A stretch of 64,000 nt of DNA. It comes from Xestospongia muta (taxonomy: Eukaryota; Porifera; Demospongiae; Haplosclerida; Petrosiidae). Shown piece after piece: positions 1-15,700 of the stretch (position 1 is its first letter; each line of letters begins with the position of its first letter). The position numbers and the translations under genes are program-made. The stretch is taken from the NCBI GenBank assembly GCA_963693285.1, contig OY848928.1, positions 2,604,501 through 2,668,500 on the forward strand, given 5' to 3'. A model generated the notes under the pieces. That model saw nothing but the letters and a program-made list of their open reading frames with translations. It had not been told where the DNA came from and searched no databases.

Positions 1-3000
1 TTCAGAAAGCTCTAAACTCTTTATTTTAGAGTTTTAACCTATTTAGACTACTTTATTAGTATATTTAAGAGAGATAAACTTACTAAACTCTTTAGATGAG
101 CTTATTTAACCAGTTTTCACAGTTAATTTCTAATCTTTTTTAACTTTCAAAAAGCTCTAAATTCTTTATTTTAGAGTTTTAACCTATTTAGACTACTTTA
201 TTAGTATATTTAAGACAGATAAACTTACTAAACTCTTTAGATCAGCTTACTTAACCAGTTTTCACAGTTAATTTCTAATCTTTTTTAACTTTAAAAAAGC
301 TCTAAACTCTTTATTTTAGAGTTTTAACCTATTTCGACTACTTTATTAGTATATTTAAGAGAGATAACCTTACTAAACTCTTTAGATCAGCTTATTTAAC
401 CAGTTTTCACAGTTAATTTCTAATCTTTTTACCTTTTAAAAAGCTCTAAACTCTTTATTTTAAAGTTTTAACCTATTTAGACTACTTTATTAGTATATTT
501 AAGACAGATAAACTTACTAAACTCTTTCGATTAGCTTATTTAACCAGTTTTCACAGTTAATTTCTAATCTTTTTACCTTAAAAAAAGCTCTAAACTCTTT
601 ATTTTAGAGTTTTAACCTATTTAGACTACTTTATTAGTATATTTAAGAGAGATAAACTTATTAAACTCTTTAGATCAGCTTATTTAACCAATTTTCACAG
701 TTAATTTCTAATCTTTTTCAACTTTCATAAAGCTCTAAACTCTTTATTTTAGAGTTTTAACCTATTTAGACTACTTTATTAGTATATTTAAGAGAGATAA
801 ACTTACTAAACTCTTTAGATCAGCTTATTTAACCAGTTTTCACAGTTAATTTCTAATCTTTTTACCAAGAAAAGCTCTAAACTCTTTATTTTAGAGTTTT
901 AACCTATTTAGACTACTTTATTAGTGTATTTAAGACAGATAAACTTACTAAACTCTTTAGATCAGCTTATTTAACCAGTTTTCACAGTTAATTTCTAATC
1001 TTTTTTAACTTTAAAAAAGCTCTAAACTCTTTATTTTAGAGTTTAAACCTATTTAGACTACTTTATTAGTATATTTAAGACAGATAAACTTACTAAACTC
1101 TTTATATCAGCTTATTTAACCAGTTTTCACAGTTAATTTCTAATCTTTTTTACCTTTCAAAAAGCTCTAAACTCTTTATTTTAGAGTTTTAACCTATTTA
1201 GACTACTTTATTAGTATATTTAAGACAGATAAACTTACTAAACTCTTTAGATCAGCTTATTTAACCAGTTTTCACAGTTAATTTCTAATCTTTTTCAACT
1301 TTCATAAAGCTCTAAACTCTTTATTTTAGAGTTTTAACCTATTTAGACTACTTTATTAGTATATTAAAGAGAGATAAACTTACTAAACTCTTTAGATCAG
1401 CTTATTTAACCAGTTTTCACAGTTAATTTCTAATCTTTTTTAACTTTCAAAAAGCTCTAAACTCTTTATTTTAGAGTTTTAACCTATTTAGACTACTTTA
1501 TTAGTGTGTTTAAGACAGATAAACTTACTAAACTCTTTAGATCAGCTTATTTAACCAGTTTTCACAGTTAATTTCTAATCTTTTTCAACTTTCAAAAAGC
1601 TCTAAACTCTTTATTTTAGAGTTTTAGCCTATTTAGACTACTTTATTAGTATATTTAAGACAGATAAACTTACTAAACTCTTTAGATCAGCTTATTTAAC
1701 CAGTTTTCACAGTTAATTTCTAATCTTTTTTAACTTTCAAAAAGCTCTAAACTCTTTATTTTAGAGTTTTAACCTATTTAGACTACTTTATTAGTATATT
1801 TAAGACAGATAAACTTACTAAACTCTTTAGATCAGCTTTTTAACCCGTTATCACAGTTAATTTCTAATCTTTTTTACCAAAAAAAAGCTCTAAACACTTT
1901 ATTTTAGAGTTTTAACCTATTTAGACTACTTTATTAGTGTATTTAAGACAGATAAACTTACTAAACTCTTTAGATCAGCTTATTTAACCAGTTTTCACAG
2001 TTAATTTCTAATCTTTTTCAACTTTCAAAAAGCTCTAAACTATTTATTTTAGAGTTTTAACCTATTTAGACTACTTTATTAGTATATTTAAGACAGATAA
2101 ACTTACTAAACTCTTTAGATCAGCTTATTTAACCAGTTTTTACACTTAATTTCTAATCTTTTTCAACTTTCAAAAAGCTCTAAACTCTTTATTTTAGAGT
2201 TTTAACCTATTTAGACTACTTTATTAGTATATTTAAGACCGATAAACTTACTAAACTCTTTAGATCAGCTTATTTAACCAGTTTTCACAGTTAATTTCTA
2301 ATCTTTTTTACCTTTAAAAAAGCTCTAAACTCTTTATTTTAGAGTTTTAACCTATTTAGACTACTTTATTAGTATATTTAAGACAGATAAACTTACTAAA
2401 CTCTTTAGATCAGCTTATTTAACCAGTTTTCACAGTTAATTTCTAATCTTTTTTAACTTTCAAAAGCTCGAAACTCTTTAATTTAGAGTTTTAACCTATT
2501 TAGACTACTTTATTAGTATATTTAAGAGAGATAAACATACTAAACTCTTTAGATCAGCTTATTTAACCAGTTTTCACAGTTAATTTCTAATCTTTTTCAA
2601 CTTTCATAACGCTCTAAACTCTTTATTTTAGAGTTTTAACCTATTTAGACTACTTTATTAGTATATTTAAGACAGATAAACTTACTAAACTCTTTAGATC
2701 AGCTTATTTAACCCGTTTTCACAGTTAATTTCTAATCTTTTTTACCTTTATAAAAGCTCTAAACTTTTTTTTTTTGGAGTTTTAACCTATTTAGACTACT
2801 TTATTAGTGTATTTAAGACAGATAAACTTACTAAACTCTTTAGATCAGCTTATTTAACCAGTTTTCACAGTTAATTTATAATCTTTTTTAACTTTCAAAA
2901 GCTCTAAACTCTTTATTTTAGAGTTTTAACCTACTTAGACTACTTTATAGTATACTTAAGACAGATAAACTTACTAAACTCTTTAGATCAGCTTATTTAA

Positions 3001-3029
3001 CCAGTTTTCACAGTTAATTTCTAATCTTT

Positions 3030-6000
3030 TTCAACTTTCATAAAGCTCTAAACTCTTTATTTTAGAGTTTTAACCTATTTAGACTACTTTATTAGTATAT
3101 TAAAGAGAGATAAACTTACTAAACTCTTTAGATCAGCTTATTTAACCAGTTTTCACAGTTAATTTCTAATCTTTTTTAACTTTCAAAAAGCTCTAAACTC
3201 TTTATTTTAGAGTTTTAACCTATTTAGACTACTTTATAAGTGTGTTTAAGACAGATAAACTTACTAAACTCTTTAGATCAGCTTATTTAACCAGTTTTCA
3301 CAGTTAATTTCTAATCTTTTTCAACTTTCAAAAAGCTCTAAACTCTTTATTTTAGAGTTTTAGCCTATTTAGACTACTTTATTAGTATATTTAAGACAGA
3401 TAAACTTACTAAACTCTTTAGATCAGCTTATTTAACCAGTTTACACAGTTAATTTCTAATCTTTTTCAACTTTCAAAAAGCTCTAAACTCTATTTTAGAG
3501 TTTTAACCTATTTAGACTACTTTATTAGTATATTTAAGACAGATAAACTTACTAAACTCTTTAGATCAGCTTATTTGCCAGTTTTCACGGTTAATTTCTA
3601 ATCTTTTTTACCTTTAAAAAAGCTCTACACTCTTTATTTTAGAGTCTTAACCTATTTAGACTACTTTATTAGTATATTTAAGAGAGATAAACATACTAAA
3701 CTCTTTAGATCAGCTTATTTAACCAGTTTTCACAGTTAATTTCTAATCTTTTTTAAATTTTAAAAGCTCTAAACTCTTTATTTTAGAGTTTTAACCTATT
3801 TAGACTACTTTATTAGTATATTTAAGACAGATAAACTTACTAAACTCTTTAGATCAGCTTATTTAACCAGTTTTCACAGTTAATTTCTACTCTTTTTTTA
3901 CTTTCATAACGGTCTAAACTCTTTATTTTTAAGTTTTAACCTATTTAGACTACTTTATTAGTATATTTAAGACAGATAAACTTACTAAACTCTTTAGATC
4001 AGCTTATTTAACCAGTTTTCACAGTTAATTTCTAATCTTTTTTACCAAAAAAAAGCTCTAAACACTTTATTTTAGAGTTTTAACCTATTTAGACTACTTT
4101 ATTAGTGTATTTAAGACAGATAAACTTACTAAACTCTTTAGATCAGCTTATTTAACCAGTTTTCACAGTTAATTTCTAATCTTTTTCAACTTTCAAAAAG
4201 CTCTAAACTATTTCTTTTAGAGTTTTAACCTATTTAGACTACTTTATTAGTATATTTAAGACAGATAAACTTACTAAACTCTTTAGATCAGCTTATTTAA
4301 CCAGTTTTCACACTTAATTTCTAATCTTTTTCAACTTTCAAAAAGCTCTAAACTCTTTATTTTAGAGTTTTAACCTATTTAGACTACTTTATTAGTATAT
4401 TTAAGACAGATAAACTTACTAAACTCTTTAGATCAGCTTATTTAACCCGTTTTCACCGTTAATTTCTAATCTTTTTTACCTTTAAAAAAGCTCTAAACTC
4501 TTTATTTTAGAGTTTTAACCTATTTAGACTACTTTATTAGTATATTTAAGACGGATAAACTTACTAAACTGTTTAGATCAGCTTATTTAATCAGTTTTCA
4601 CAGTTAATTTCTAATCTTTTTTAACTTTCAAAACGCTCTAAACTCTTTATTTTAGAGTTTTAACCTATTTAGACGACTTTATTAGTGTATTTGAGACAGA
4701 TAAACTTACTAAACTCTTTAGATCAGCTTATTTAACCAGTTTTCACAGTTAATTTCTAATCTTTTTTAACTTTCAAAAAGCTCTAAACTCTTTATTTTAG
4801 AGTTTTAACCTATTTAGACTACTTTATTAGTATATTTAAGACAGATAAACTTACTTAACTGTTTAGATCAGTTTATTTAACCAGTTTTCACAGTTAATTT
4901 CTAATCTTTTTTAACTTTCAGAAAGCTCTAAACTCTTTATTTTAGAGTTTTAACCTATTTAGACTACTTTATTAGTATATTTAAGACAGATAAACTTACT
5001 AAACTCTTTAGATGAGCTTATTTAACCAGTTTTCACAGTTAATTTCTAATCTTTTTTAACTTTCAAAAAGCTATAAATTCTTTATTTTAGAGTTTTAACC
5101 TATTTTGACTACTTTATTAGTATATTTAAGACAGATAAACTTACTAAACTCTTTAGATCAGCTTACTTAACCAGTTTTCACAGTTAATTTCTAATCTTTT
5201 TCAACTTTCATAAAGCTATAAACTCTTTATTTTAGAGTTTTAACCTATTTAGACTACTTTATTAGTATATTAAAGAGAGATAAACTTACTAAACTCTTTA
5301 GATCAGCTTATTTAACCAGTTTTCACAGTTAATTTCTAATCTTTTTTAACTTTCAAAAAGCTCTAAACTCTTTATTTTAGAGTTTTAACCTATTTAGACT
5401 ACTTTATAAGTGTGTTTAAGACAGATAAACTTACTAAACTCTTTAGATCAGCTTATTTAACCAGTTTTCACAGTTAATTTCTAATCTTTTTCAACTTTCA
5501 AAAAGCTCTAAACTCTTTATTTTAGAGTTTTAGCCTATTTAGACTACTTTATTAGTATATTTAAGACAGATAAACTTACTAAACTCTTTAGATCAGCTTA
5601 TTTAACCAGTTTACACAGTTAATTTCTAATCTTTTTCAACTTTCAAAAAGCTCTAAACTCTATTTTAGAGTTTTAACCTATTTAGACTACTTTATTAGTA
5701 TATTTAAGACAGATAAACTTACTAAACTCTTTAGATCAGCTTATTTGCCAGTTTTCACGGTTAATTTCTAATCTTTTTTACCTTTAAAAAAGCTCTACAC
5801 TCTTTATTTTAGAGTCTTAACCTATTTAGACTACTTTATTAGTATATTTAAGAGAGATAAACATACTAAACTCTTTAGATCAGCTTATTTAACCAGTTTT
5901 CACAGTTAATTTCTAATCTTTTTTAAATTTTAAAAGCTCTAAACTCTTTATTTTAGAGTTTTAACCTATTTAGACTACTTTATTAGTATACTTAAGACAG

Positions 6001-7370
6001 ATAAACTTACTAAACTCTTTAGATCAGCTTATTTAACCAGTTTTCACAGTTAATTTCTACTCTTTTTTTACTTTCATAACGGTCTAAACTCTTTATTTTT
6101 AAGTTTTAACCTATTTAGACTACTTTATTAGTATATTTAAGACAGATAAACTTACTAAACTCTTTAGATCAGCTTATTTAACCAGTTTTCACAGTTAATT
6201 TCTAATCTTTTTTACCAAAAAAAAGCTCTAAACACTTTATTTTAGAGTTTTAACCTATTTAGACTACTTTATTAGTGTATTTAAGACAGATAAACTTACT
6301 AAACTCTTTAGATCAGCTTATTTAACCAGTTTTCACAGTTAATTTCTAATCTTTTTCAACTTTCAAAAAGCTCTAAACTATTTCTTTTAGAGTTTTAACC
6401 TATTTAGACTACTTTATTAGTATATTTAAGACAGATAAACTTACTAAACTCTTTAGATCAGCTTATTTAACCAGTTTTCACACTTAATTTCTAATCTTTT
6501 TCAACTTTCAAAAAGCTCTAAACTCTTTATTTTAGAGTTTTAACCTATTTAGACTACTTTATTAGTATATTTAAGACAGATAAACTTACTAAACTCTTTA
6601 GATCAGCTTATTTAACCCGTTTTCACCGTTAATTTCTAATCTTTTTTACCTTTAAAAAAGCTCTAAACTCTTTATTTTAGAGTTTTAACCTATTTAGACT
6701 ACTTTATTAGTATATTTAAGACGGATAAACTTACTAAACTGTTTAGATCAGCTTATTTAATCAGTTTTCACAGTTAATTTCTAATCTTTTTTAACTTTCA
6801 AAACGCTCTAAACTCTTTATTTTAGAGTTTTAACCTATTTAGACGACTTTATTAGTGTATTTGAGACAGATAAACTTACTAAACTCTTTAGATCAGCTTA
6901 TTTAACCAGTTTTCACAGTTAATTTCTAATCTTTTTTAACTTTCAAAAAGCTCTAAACTCTTTATTTTAGAGTTTTAACCTATTTAGACTACTTTATTAG
7001 TATATTTAAGACAGATAAACTTACTTAACTGTTTAGATCAGTTTATTTAACCAGTTTTCACAGTTAATTTCTAATCTTTTTTAACTTTCAGAAAGCTCTA
7101 AACTCTTTATTTTAGAGTTTTAACCTATTTAGACTACTTTATTAGTATATTTAAGAGAGATAAACTTACTAAACTCTTTAGATGAGCTTATTTAACCAGT
7201 TTTCACAGTTAATTTCTAATCTTTTTTAACTTTCAAAAAGCTATAAATTCTTTATTTTAGAGTTTTAACCTATTTTGACTACTTTATTAGTATATTTAAG
7301 ACAGATAAACTTACTAAACTCTTTAGATCAGCTTACTTAACCAGTTTTCACAGTTAATTTCTAATTTTTT
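3030..7370. repeat. Higher-order repeat: 15-monomer block duplicated in tandem (2170-bp offset)
   Basis: Diagnostic variants in the block from about 3030 to 5195 recur in the same order from about 5200 to 7365. They include tttataagtgtgtttaag (3231 and 5401), the shortened aactctattttagag monomer, cataacggtctaaac, and gtttagatcagtttattt. The offset measured on tgtgtttaag is 2170 bp, or 15 monomers. By eye the two blocks differ at only a handful of positions, while neighbouring monomers differ at several positions each. This points to recent block duplication. Confidence 0.85.
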
Positions 7371-8030
7371 TTAACTTTAAAAAAGCTCTAAACTCTTTAT
7401 TTTAGAGTTTTAACCTATTTAGACTACTTTATTAGTATATTTAAGAGAGATAACCTTACTAAACTCTTTAGATCAGCTTATTTAACCAGTTTTCACAGTT
7501 AATTTCTAATCTTTTTACCTTTTAAAAAGCTCTAAACTCTTTATTTTAAAGTTTTAACCTATTTAGACTACTTTATTAGTATATTTAAGAGAGATAAACT
7601 TACTAAACTCTTTAGATTAGCTTATTTAACCAGTTTTCACAGTTAATTTCTAATCTTTTTACCTTAAAAAAAGCTCTAAACTCTTTATTTTAGAGTTTTA
7701 ACCTATTTAGACTACTTTATTAGTATATTTAAGAGAGATAAACTTATTAAACTCTTTAGATCAGCTTATTTAACCAGTTTTCACAGTTAATTTCTAATCT
7801 TTTTCAACTTTCAAAAAGCTCTAAACTCTTTATTTTAGAGTTTTAACCTATTTAGACTACTTTATTAGTATATTTAAGAGAGATAAACTTACTAAACTCT
7901 TTAGATCAGCTTATTTAACCAGTTTTCACAGTTAATTTCTAATCTTTTTACCAAGAAAAGCTCTAAACTCTTTATTTTAGAGTTTTAACCTATTTAGACT
8001 ACTTTATTAGTGTATTTAAGACAGATAAAC
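7087..8030. repeat. Copy of the array's first kilobase, 49 monomers downstream
   Basis: The series starting ttcagaaagctctaaac with the gatgagct variant, then the ataaccttact variant and the accaagaaaagc variant, appears at 1-950 and again from 7087, an offset of 7086 bp (about 49 monomers). The accaagaaaagc variant appears a third time near 8674. So block duplication works at more than one scale in this array. Confidence 0.7.
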
Positions 8031-9699
8031 TTTCTAAACTCTTTAGATCAGCTTATTTAACCAGTTTTCACAGTTAATTTCTAATCTTTTTCAACTTTCA
8101 AAAAGCTCTAAACTCTTTATTTTAGAGTTTAAACCTATTTAGACTACTTTATTAGTATATTTAAGACAGATAAACTTACTAAACTCTTTAGATCAGCTTA
8201 TTTAACCAGTTTTCACAGTTAATTTCTAATCTTTTTTACCTTTCAAAAAGCTCTAAACTCTTTATTTTAGAGTTTTAACCTATTTAGACTACTTTATTAG
8301 TATATTTAAGAGAGATAAACTTACTAAACTCTTTAGATCAGCTTATTTAACCAGTTTTCACAGTTAATTTCTAATCTTTTTCAACTTTCAAAAAGCTCTA
8401 AACTCTTTATTTTAGAGGTTTAACCTATTTAGACTACTTTATTGGTATATTTAAGAGAGATAAACTTACTAAACTCCTTAGATCAGCTTATTTAACCAGT
8501 TTTCACACTTAATTTCTAATCTTTTTTAACTTTCAAAATGCTCTAAACTCTTTATTTTAGAGTTTTAACCTATTTAGACTACTTTATTAGGATATTTAAG
8601 ACAGATAAACTTACTAAACTCTTTAGATCAGCTTATTTAACCCGTTTTCACCGTTAATTTCTAATCATTTTTACCAAGAAAAGCTCTAAACTCTTTATTT
8701 TAGAGTTTTAACCTATTTAGACTACTTTATTAGTGTATTTAAGACAGATAAACTTACTAAACTCTTTAGATCAGCTTATTTAACCAGTTTTCACAGTTAA
8801 TTTCTAATCTTTTTCAACTTTCAAAAAGCTCTAAACTCTTTATTTTAGAGTTTAAACCTATTTAGACTACTTTATTAGTATATTTAAGACAGATAAACTT
8901 ACTAAACTCTTTAGATCAGCTTATTTAACCAGTTTTCACAGTTAATTTCTAATCTTTTTTACCTTTCAAAAAGCTCTAAACTCTTTATTTTAGAGTTTTA
9001 ACCTATTTAGACTACTTTATTAGTATATTTAAGAGAGATAAACTTACTAAACTCTTTAGATCAGATTATTTAACCAGTTTTCACAGTTAATTTCTAATCT
9101 TTTTCAACTTTCAAAAAGCTCTAAACTCTTTATTTTAGAGTTTTAACCTATTTAGACTACTTTATTGGTATATTTAAGAGAGATAAACTTACTAAACTCC
9201 TTAGACCAGCTTATTTAAGCAGTTTTTACAGTTAATTTCTAATCTTTTTTAACTTTCAAAATGCTCTAAACTCTTTATTTTAGAGTTTTAACCTATTTAG
9301 ACTACTTTATTAGTATATTTAAGACAGATAAACTTACTAAACTCTTTAGATCAGCTTATTTAACCAGTTTTCACAGTTAATTTCTAATCTTTTTTAACTT
9401 TCAAAAAGCTCTAAACTCTTTATTTTAGAGTTTTAACCTATTTAGACTACTTTATTAGTATATTTAAGAGAGATTAACTTACTAAACTCTTTAGATCAGC
9501 TTATTTAACCAGTTTTTACAGTTAATTTCTAATCTTTTTTAATTTTCAAAAAGCTCTAAACTCTTTATTTTAGAGTTTTAACCTATTTAGACTACTTTAT
9601 TAGTATATTTAAGACAGATAAACTTACTAAACTCTTTAGATCAGCTTATTTAATCAGTTTTCACAGTTAATTTCTAATCTTTTTTAACTTTCAAAAAGC

Positions 9700-9779
9700 T
9701 CTAAACTCTTTATTTTAGAGTTTTAACCTATTTAGACTACTTTATTAGTATATGTTAGACAGATAATCTTAGTAAAAGC
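9700..9779. repeat. Truncated 80-bp satellite monomer
   Basis: Between the anchors at 9700 and 9780 the monomer is only 80 bp. It runs to tatgttagacagataatcttagtaaaagc and then restarts, lacking the second half of the unit (the cagcttatttaaccag part). It is the clearest internal deletion seen in the array. Confidence 0.85.
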
Positions 9780-12700
9780 TCTAAACTCTTTATTTTAGAG
9801 TTTTAACCTATTTAGACTACTTTATTAGAAGATTTAAGAGAGATAATCTTACTAAACTCTTTAGATCACCTTATTTAACCAGTTTTCACAGTTAATTTCA
9901 AATTTTTTTTAACTTTCAAAACGCTCTAAACTCTTTATTTTAGAGTTTTAACCTATTTAGACTACTTTATTAGTATATTTAAGAGAGATAAACTTACGAA
10001 AGTCTTTAGATCAGCTTATTTAACGAGTTTTCACAGTTAATTTCTAATCTTTTTTAAGTTTAAAAAAGCTCTAAACTCTTTATTTTAGAGTTTTAACCTA
10101 TTTAGACTACTTTATTAGTATATTTAATACAGATAAACTTACTAAACTCTTTTGATCAGCTTATTTAACCAGTTTTCACAGTTAATTTCTGATCTTTTTT
10201 ACCTTTAAAAAAGCTATAAACTCTTTATTTTAGAGTTTAACCTATTTAGACTACTTTATTAGTATATTTAAGACAGATAAACTTACTAAACTCTTTAGAT
10301 CAGCTTATTTAACCAGTTTTCACAGTTAATTTCTAATCTTTTTCAACTTTCAAAAAGCTCTAAACTCTTTATTTTAGAGTTTTAACCTATTTAGACTACT
10401 TTATTAGTATATTTAAGACAGATAAACTTACTAAACTCTTTAGATCAGCTTATTTAACCAGTTTTCACAGTTAATTTCTAATCTTTTTTAACTTTCAAAA
10501 AGCTCTAAACTCTTTATTTTAGAGTTTTAACGTATTAGACTACTTTATTAGAATATTTAAGAGAGATAAACTTACTAAACTCTTTAGATCAGCTTATTTA
10601 ACCAGTTTTCACAGTTAATTTCTAATCTTTTTTAACTTTCAAAAAGCTCTAAACTCTTTATTTTAGAGTTTTAATCTAATTAGACTACTTTATTAGTACA
10701 TTTAAGAGAGATAAACTTACTAAACTCTTTAGATCAGCTTATTTAACCTGTTTTCACAGTTAATTTCTAATATTTTTTAACTTTCAAAAAGCTCTAAACT
10801 CTTTATTTTAGAGTTTTAACCTATTTAGACTACTCTATTCTTATATTTAAGTCAGATAGAGTTACTAAATTCTTAGATCAGCTTATTTAACCAGTTTTCA
10901 CAGTTAATTTCTAATCTTTTTTACTTTAAAAAAGCTCTAAACTCTTTATTCTACAGTTTCAACCTATTTAGACTCCGTTATTAGTGTATTTAAGAGAGAT
11001 AAACTTACTAAACTCTTTAGAGCAGCTTATTTAACCAGTTTTCACAGTTAATTTCTAATCTTTTTTCATTTTCAAAAAGCTCTAAACTCTTTTTTTAGAG
11101 TTTTAACCTATTTAGACTATTTTATTAGTATATTTAAGAGAGATAAACTTATTAAACTCTTTAGATCAGCTTATTTAACCAGTTTTCACAGTTAATTTTT
11201 AATCTTTTTTAACTTTCATAAAGGTCTAAACTCTTTATTTTAGAGTTTTAACCTATTTAGACTACTTTATTATTATATTTAAGGCAGATAAACTTACTAA
11301 ACTCTTTATATCAGCTTATTTAACCAGTTTTCACACTTAATTTCTAATTGTTTTAACTTTAAAAAAGCTCTAAACTTTTTATTTTAGAGTTTTAACCAAT
11401 TTTGACTACTTTATTAGTATATGTAAGAGAGATAAACTTACTAAACTCTTTAGATGAGCTTATTTAACCAGTTTTCACAGTTTATTTCTAATCATTTTTA
11501 ACTTACAAAAAGCTCTAAACTCTTTTTTTTTAGACTTTTGATCTATTTAGCCTAGTTTATTAGTATATATAAGACAGATAAACTTACTAAACTCTTTAGA
11601 TCAGCTTATTTAACCAGTTTTCACAGTTAATTTCTAATTTTTTTTACCTTTCGAAAAGGTCTAACCTCTTTATTTTAGAGTTTTAACCTATTTAGACTAC
11701 TTTATTAGAATATTTAAGACAGATAAACTTACTAAACTCTTTAGATCAGCTTATATAACCAGTTTTCACACTTAATTTCTAATCTTTTTTAACTTTCAAA
11801 AAGCTCTAAACTCTTTATTTTAGAGTTTTAACCTATTTAGACTACTTTATTACTATATTTAAGAGAGATAAACTTATTAAACTCTTTAGATCAGCTTATT
11901 TAACCAGTTTTCACAGTTAATTTCTAATCTTTTTCAACTTTCAAAAAGCTCTAAACTCTTTATTTTAGAGTTTTAACCTATTTAGACTACTTTATTAGTA
12001 TATTTAAGAGCGATAAACTTACTAAATTCTCTAGATCAGCTTATTTAACCAGTTTTCACAGTTAATTTCTAATCTTTTTCAACTTTCAAAAAGGTCTAAA
12101 CTCTTTATTTTAGAGTTTTAACCTATTTATACTACTTTATTAGTATATTTAAGACAGATAAACTTATTAAACTCTGTAGATCAGCTTATTTAACCAGTTT
12201 TCACAGTTAATTTCTAATATTTTTTAACTTTTAAAAAGCTCTAAACTCTTTATTTTAGAGTTTTAACCTATTTAGACTACTTTATTAGTATATTTAAGAC
12301 AGATTAATTTACTAAACTCTTTAGATCAGCTTATTTAACCAGCTTTCACACTTTATTTCTAATCATTTTTAACTTTCAAAAAGCTCTAAACTCTTGATTT
12401 TAGAGTTTTAACCTATTTAGAATACTTTATTAGTATATTTAAGACAGATAAACTTATTAAACTCTTTAGATCAGCTTATTTAAGCAGTTTTCACAGTTAA
12501 TTTCTAATCTTTTTTACCTTTAAAAAAGCTCTAAACTCTTTATTTTAGAGTTTTAACCTATTTAGACTACTTTATTAGTATATTTAAGACAGATAAACTT
12601 ACTAAACTCTTTATACCAGCTTATTTAACCAGTTTTCACAGTTAATTTCTAATTTTTTTAAGTTTTAAAAAGCTCTAAACGCTTTATTTTAGAGTTTTAA

Positions 12701-15700
12701 CCTATTTAGACTACTTTATAGTATATTTAAGACAGATGAACTTACTAAACTCTTTATATCAGCTTATTTAACCAGTTTTCACAGTTAATTTCTAATTTTT
12801 TTAACTTTCAAAAAGCTCTAAACCCTTTATTTTAGAGTTTTAACCTTTTTAGACTACTTTATTAGTATATTTAAGAGAGATAAACTTACTAAACTCTTTA
12901 GATCTGCTTATTTAACCAGTTTTCACAGTTAATTTCTAATTATTTTTAACTTAGAAAAAGCTCTAAACTCTTTATTTTAAAGTTGTGATCTATTTAGACT
13001 ACTTTATTAGTATATTTTAGACAGATAAACTTACTAAACTCTTTATACCAGCTTATTTAACCAGTTTTCACAGTTAATTTCTAATCTTTTTTACCTTTAA
13101 AAAAGCTCTAAACTCTTTATTTTCGAGTTTTAACCTATTTAGACTACTTTATTGTAACATTTAAGACAGATAAACTTACAAAACTCTTTAGATCAGCTTA
13201 TTTAACCAGTTTTTACAATTAATTTCTAATCTTTTTTACCATTAAAAAAGCTCTAAACTCTTTATTTTACAGTTTTAACCTATTTAGACTATTTTATTAG
13301 TATATTTAAGATAGATAAACGTACCAAACTCTTTAGATCAGCTTATTTAACCAGTTTTCACGGTCAATTTCTAATTTTTTAACTTTCAAAAGCTCTAAAC
13401 TCTTTATTTTAGAGTTTTAACCTATTTAGACTACTTTATTAGTATATTTAAGAGAGATAAACTTACTAAACTCTTTAGATCATCTTATTTAACCAGTTTT
13501 CACAGTTAATTTCTAATCTTTTTTAACTTTCAAAAAGCTCTAAACTCTTTATTTTAGAGTTTTAACCTATTTAGACTACTTTATTAGTATATTTAAGAGA
13601 GATAAACTTACTAAACTCTTTAGATCAGCTTATTTAACCAGTTTTCACAGTTAATTTCTAATCTTTTTTAACTTTCAAAAAGCTCTAAACTCTTTATTTT
13701 AGAGTTTTAACCTATTTAGACTACTTTATTAGTATATTTAAGACAGATAAACTTACTAAACTCTTTAGATCAGCTTATTTAACCAGTTTTCACACTTAAT
13801 TTCTAATCTTTTTTACCTTTAAAAAAGCTCTAAACTCTTTATTTTAGAGTTTTAACCTATTTAGACTACTTTATTAGTATATTTAAGACAGATAAACTTA
13901 CTAAACTCTTTAGATCAGCTTATTTAACCAGTTTTCACAGTTAATTTCTAATCTTTTTTAACTTTTAGAAAGCTCTAAACTCTTTATTTTAGAGTTTTAA
14001 CCTATTTAGACTACTTTATTAGTATACTTAAGATAGATAAACTTACTAAACTCTTTAGATCATCTTATTTAACCAGTTTTCACAGTTAATTTCTAATCTT
14101 TTTTAACTTTCAGAATGGTCTAAACTTTTTATTTTAGAGTTTTAACCTATTTAGACTACTTTATTAGTATATTTAAGAGAGATAAACTTACTAAACTCTT
14201 TAGATCAACTTATTTAACCAGTTTTCACAGTTAATTTCTAATCATTTTTAACTTTCAAAAAGCTCTAAACTCTTTATTTTAGAGTTTTAACCTATTTATA
14301 CTACTTTCTTAGTATATTTAAGATAGATAAATTTACTAAACTCTTTAGATCAGCTTATTTAACCAATTTTCACAGTTAATTTCTAATCTTTTTTTCCTTT
14401 AAAAAAGCTCTGTACTCTTTATTTTAGAGTTTAACCTATTTAGACTACTTTATTAGTATATTTAAGACAGATAAAATTACTAAACTCTTTAGATTAGCTT
14501 ATTTAACCAGTTTCACAGTTAATTTCTAATCTTTTTAACTTTGAAAAAGCTCCAAACTCTTTATTTTAGAGTTTTAACCTATTTAGACTAGTTTATTAGT
14601 ATATTTAAGCAGAGAAACTTACTAAACTCTTTAGATCAGCTTATTTAACCAGTTTTCACAGTTAATTTCTAATCTTTTTTAACTTTAAAAAAGCTCTAAA
14701 CTTTTAATTTTAGAGTTTTAACCTATTTAGACTACTTTATGAGTATATTTAAGACAGATAAACTTACTAAACTCTTTAGATCATCTTATTTAACCAGTTT
14801 TCACAGTTAATTTCTAATATTTTTTAACTTTCAGAATGGTCTAAACTCTTTATTTTAGAGTTTTAACCTATTTAGACTACTTTATTAGTATATTTAAGAC
14901 TGATAAACTTACTAAACTCTTTAGATCAGCTTATTTAACCAGTTTTCACAGTTAATTTCTAATCATTTTTAACTTTCAAAAAGCTCTAAACTCTTTATTT
15001 TAGAGTTTTAACATATTTATACTACTTTCTTAGTATATTTAAGACAGATAAATTTACTAAACTCTTTAGATCAGCTTATTTAACCAGTTTTCACAGTTAA
15101 TTTCTAATCTTTTTTTCCTTTAAAAAAGCTCTATACTCTTTATTTTAGAGTTTAACCTATTTAGACTACTTTATTAGTATATTTAAGACAGATAAACTTA
15201 CTAAACTCTTTAGATTAGCTTATTTAACCAGTTTCACAGTTAATTTCTAATCTTTTTAACTTTGAAAAAGCTCTAAACTCTTTATTTTAGAGTTTTAACC
15301 TATTTAGACTAGTTTATTAGTATATTTAAGCAGAGAAACTTACTAAACTCTTTAGATCAGCTTATTTAACCAGTTTTCACAGTTAATTTCTAATCTTTTT
15401 TAACTTTGAAAAAGCTCTAAACTTTTAATTTTAGAGTTTTAACCTATTTAGACTACTTTATGAGTATATTTAAGACAGATAAACTTACTAAACTCTTTAG
15501 ATCAGCTTATTTAACCAGTTTTCACAGTTAATTTCTAATCTTTTTTAACTTTCAAAAAGCTCTAAACTCTTTATTTTAGAGTTTTAACCTATTTAGACTA
15601 CTTTATTAGTATATTTAAGACAGAGAAACTTATTAAACTCTTTAGATCAGCTTATTTAACCAGTTTTAACAGTTAATTTCTAATCTTTTTTAACTTTTAA

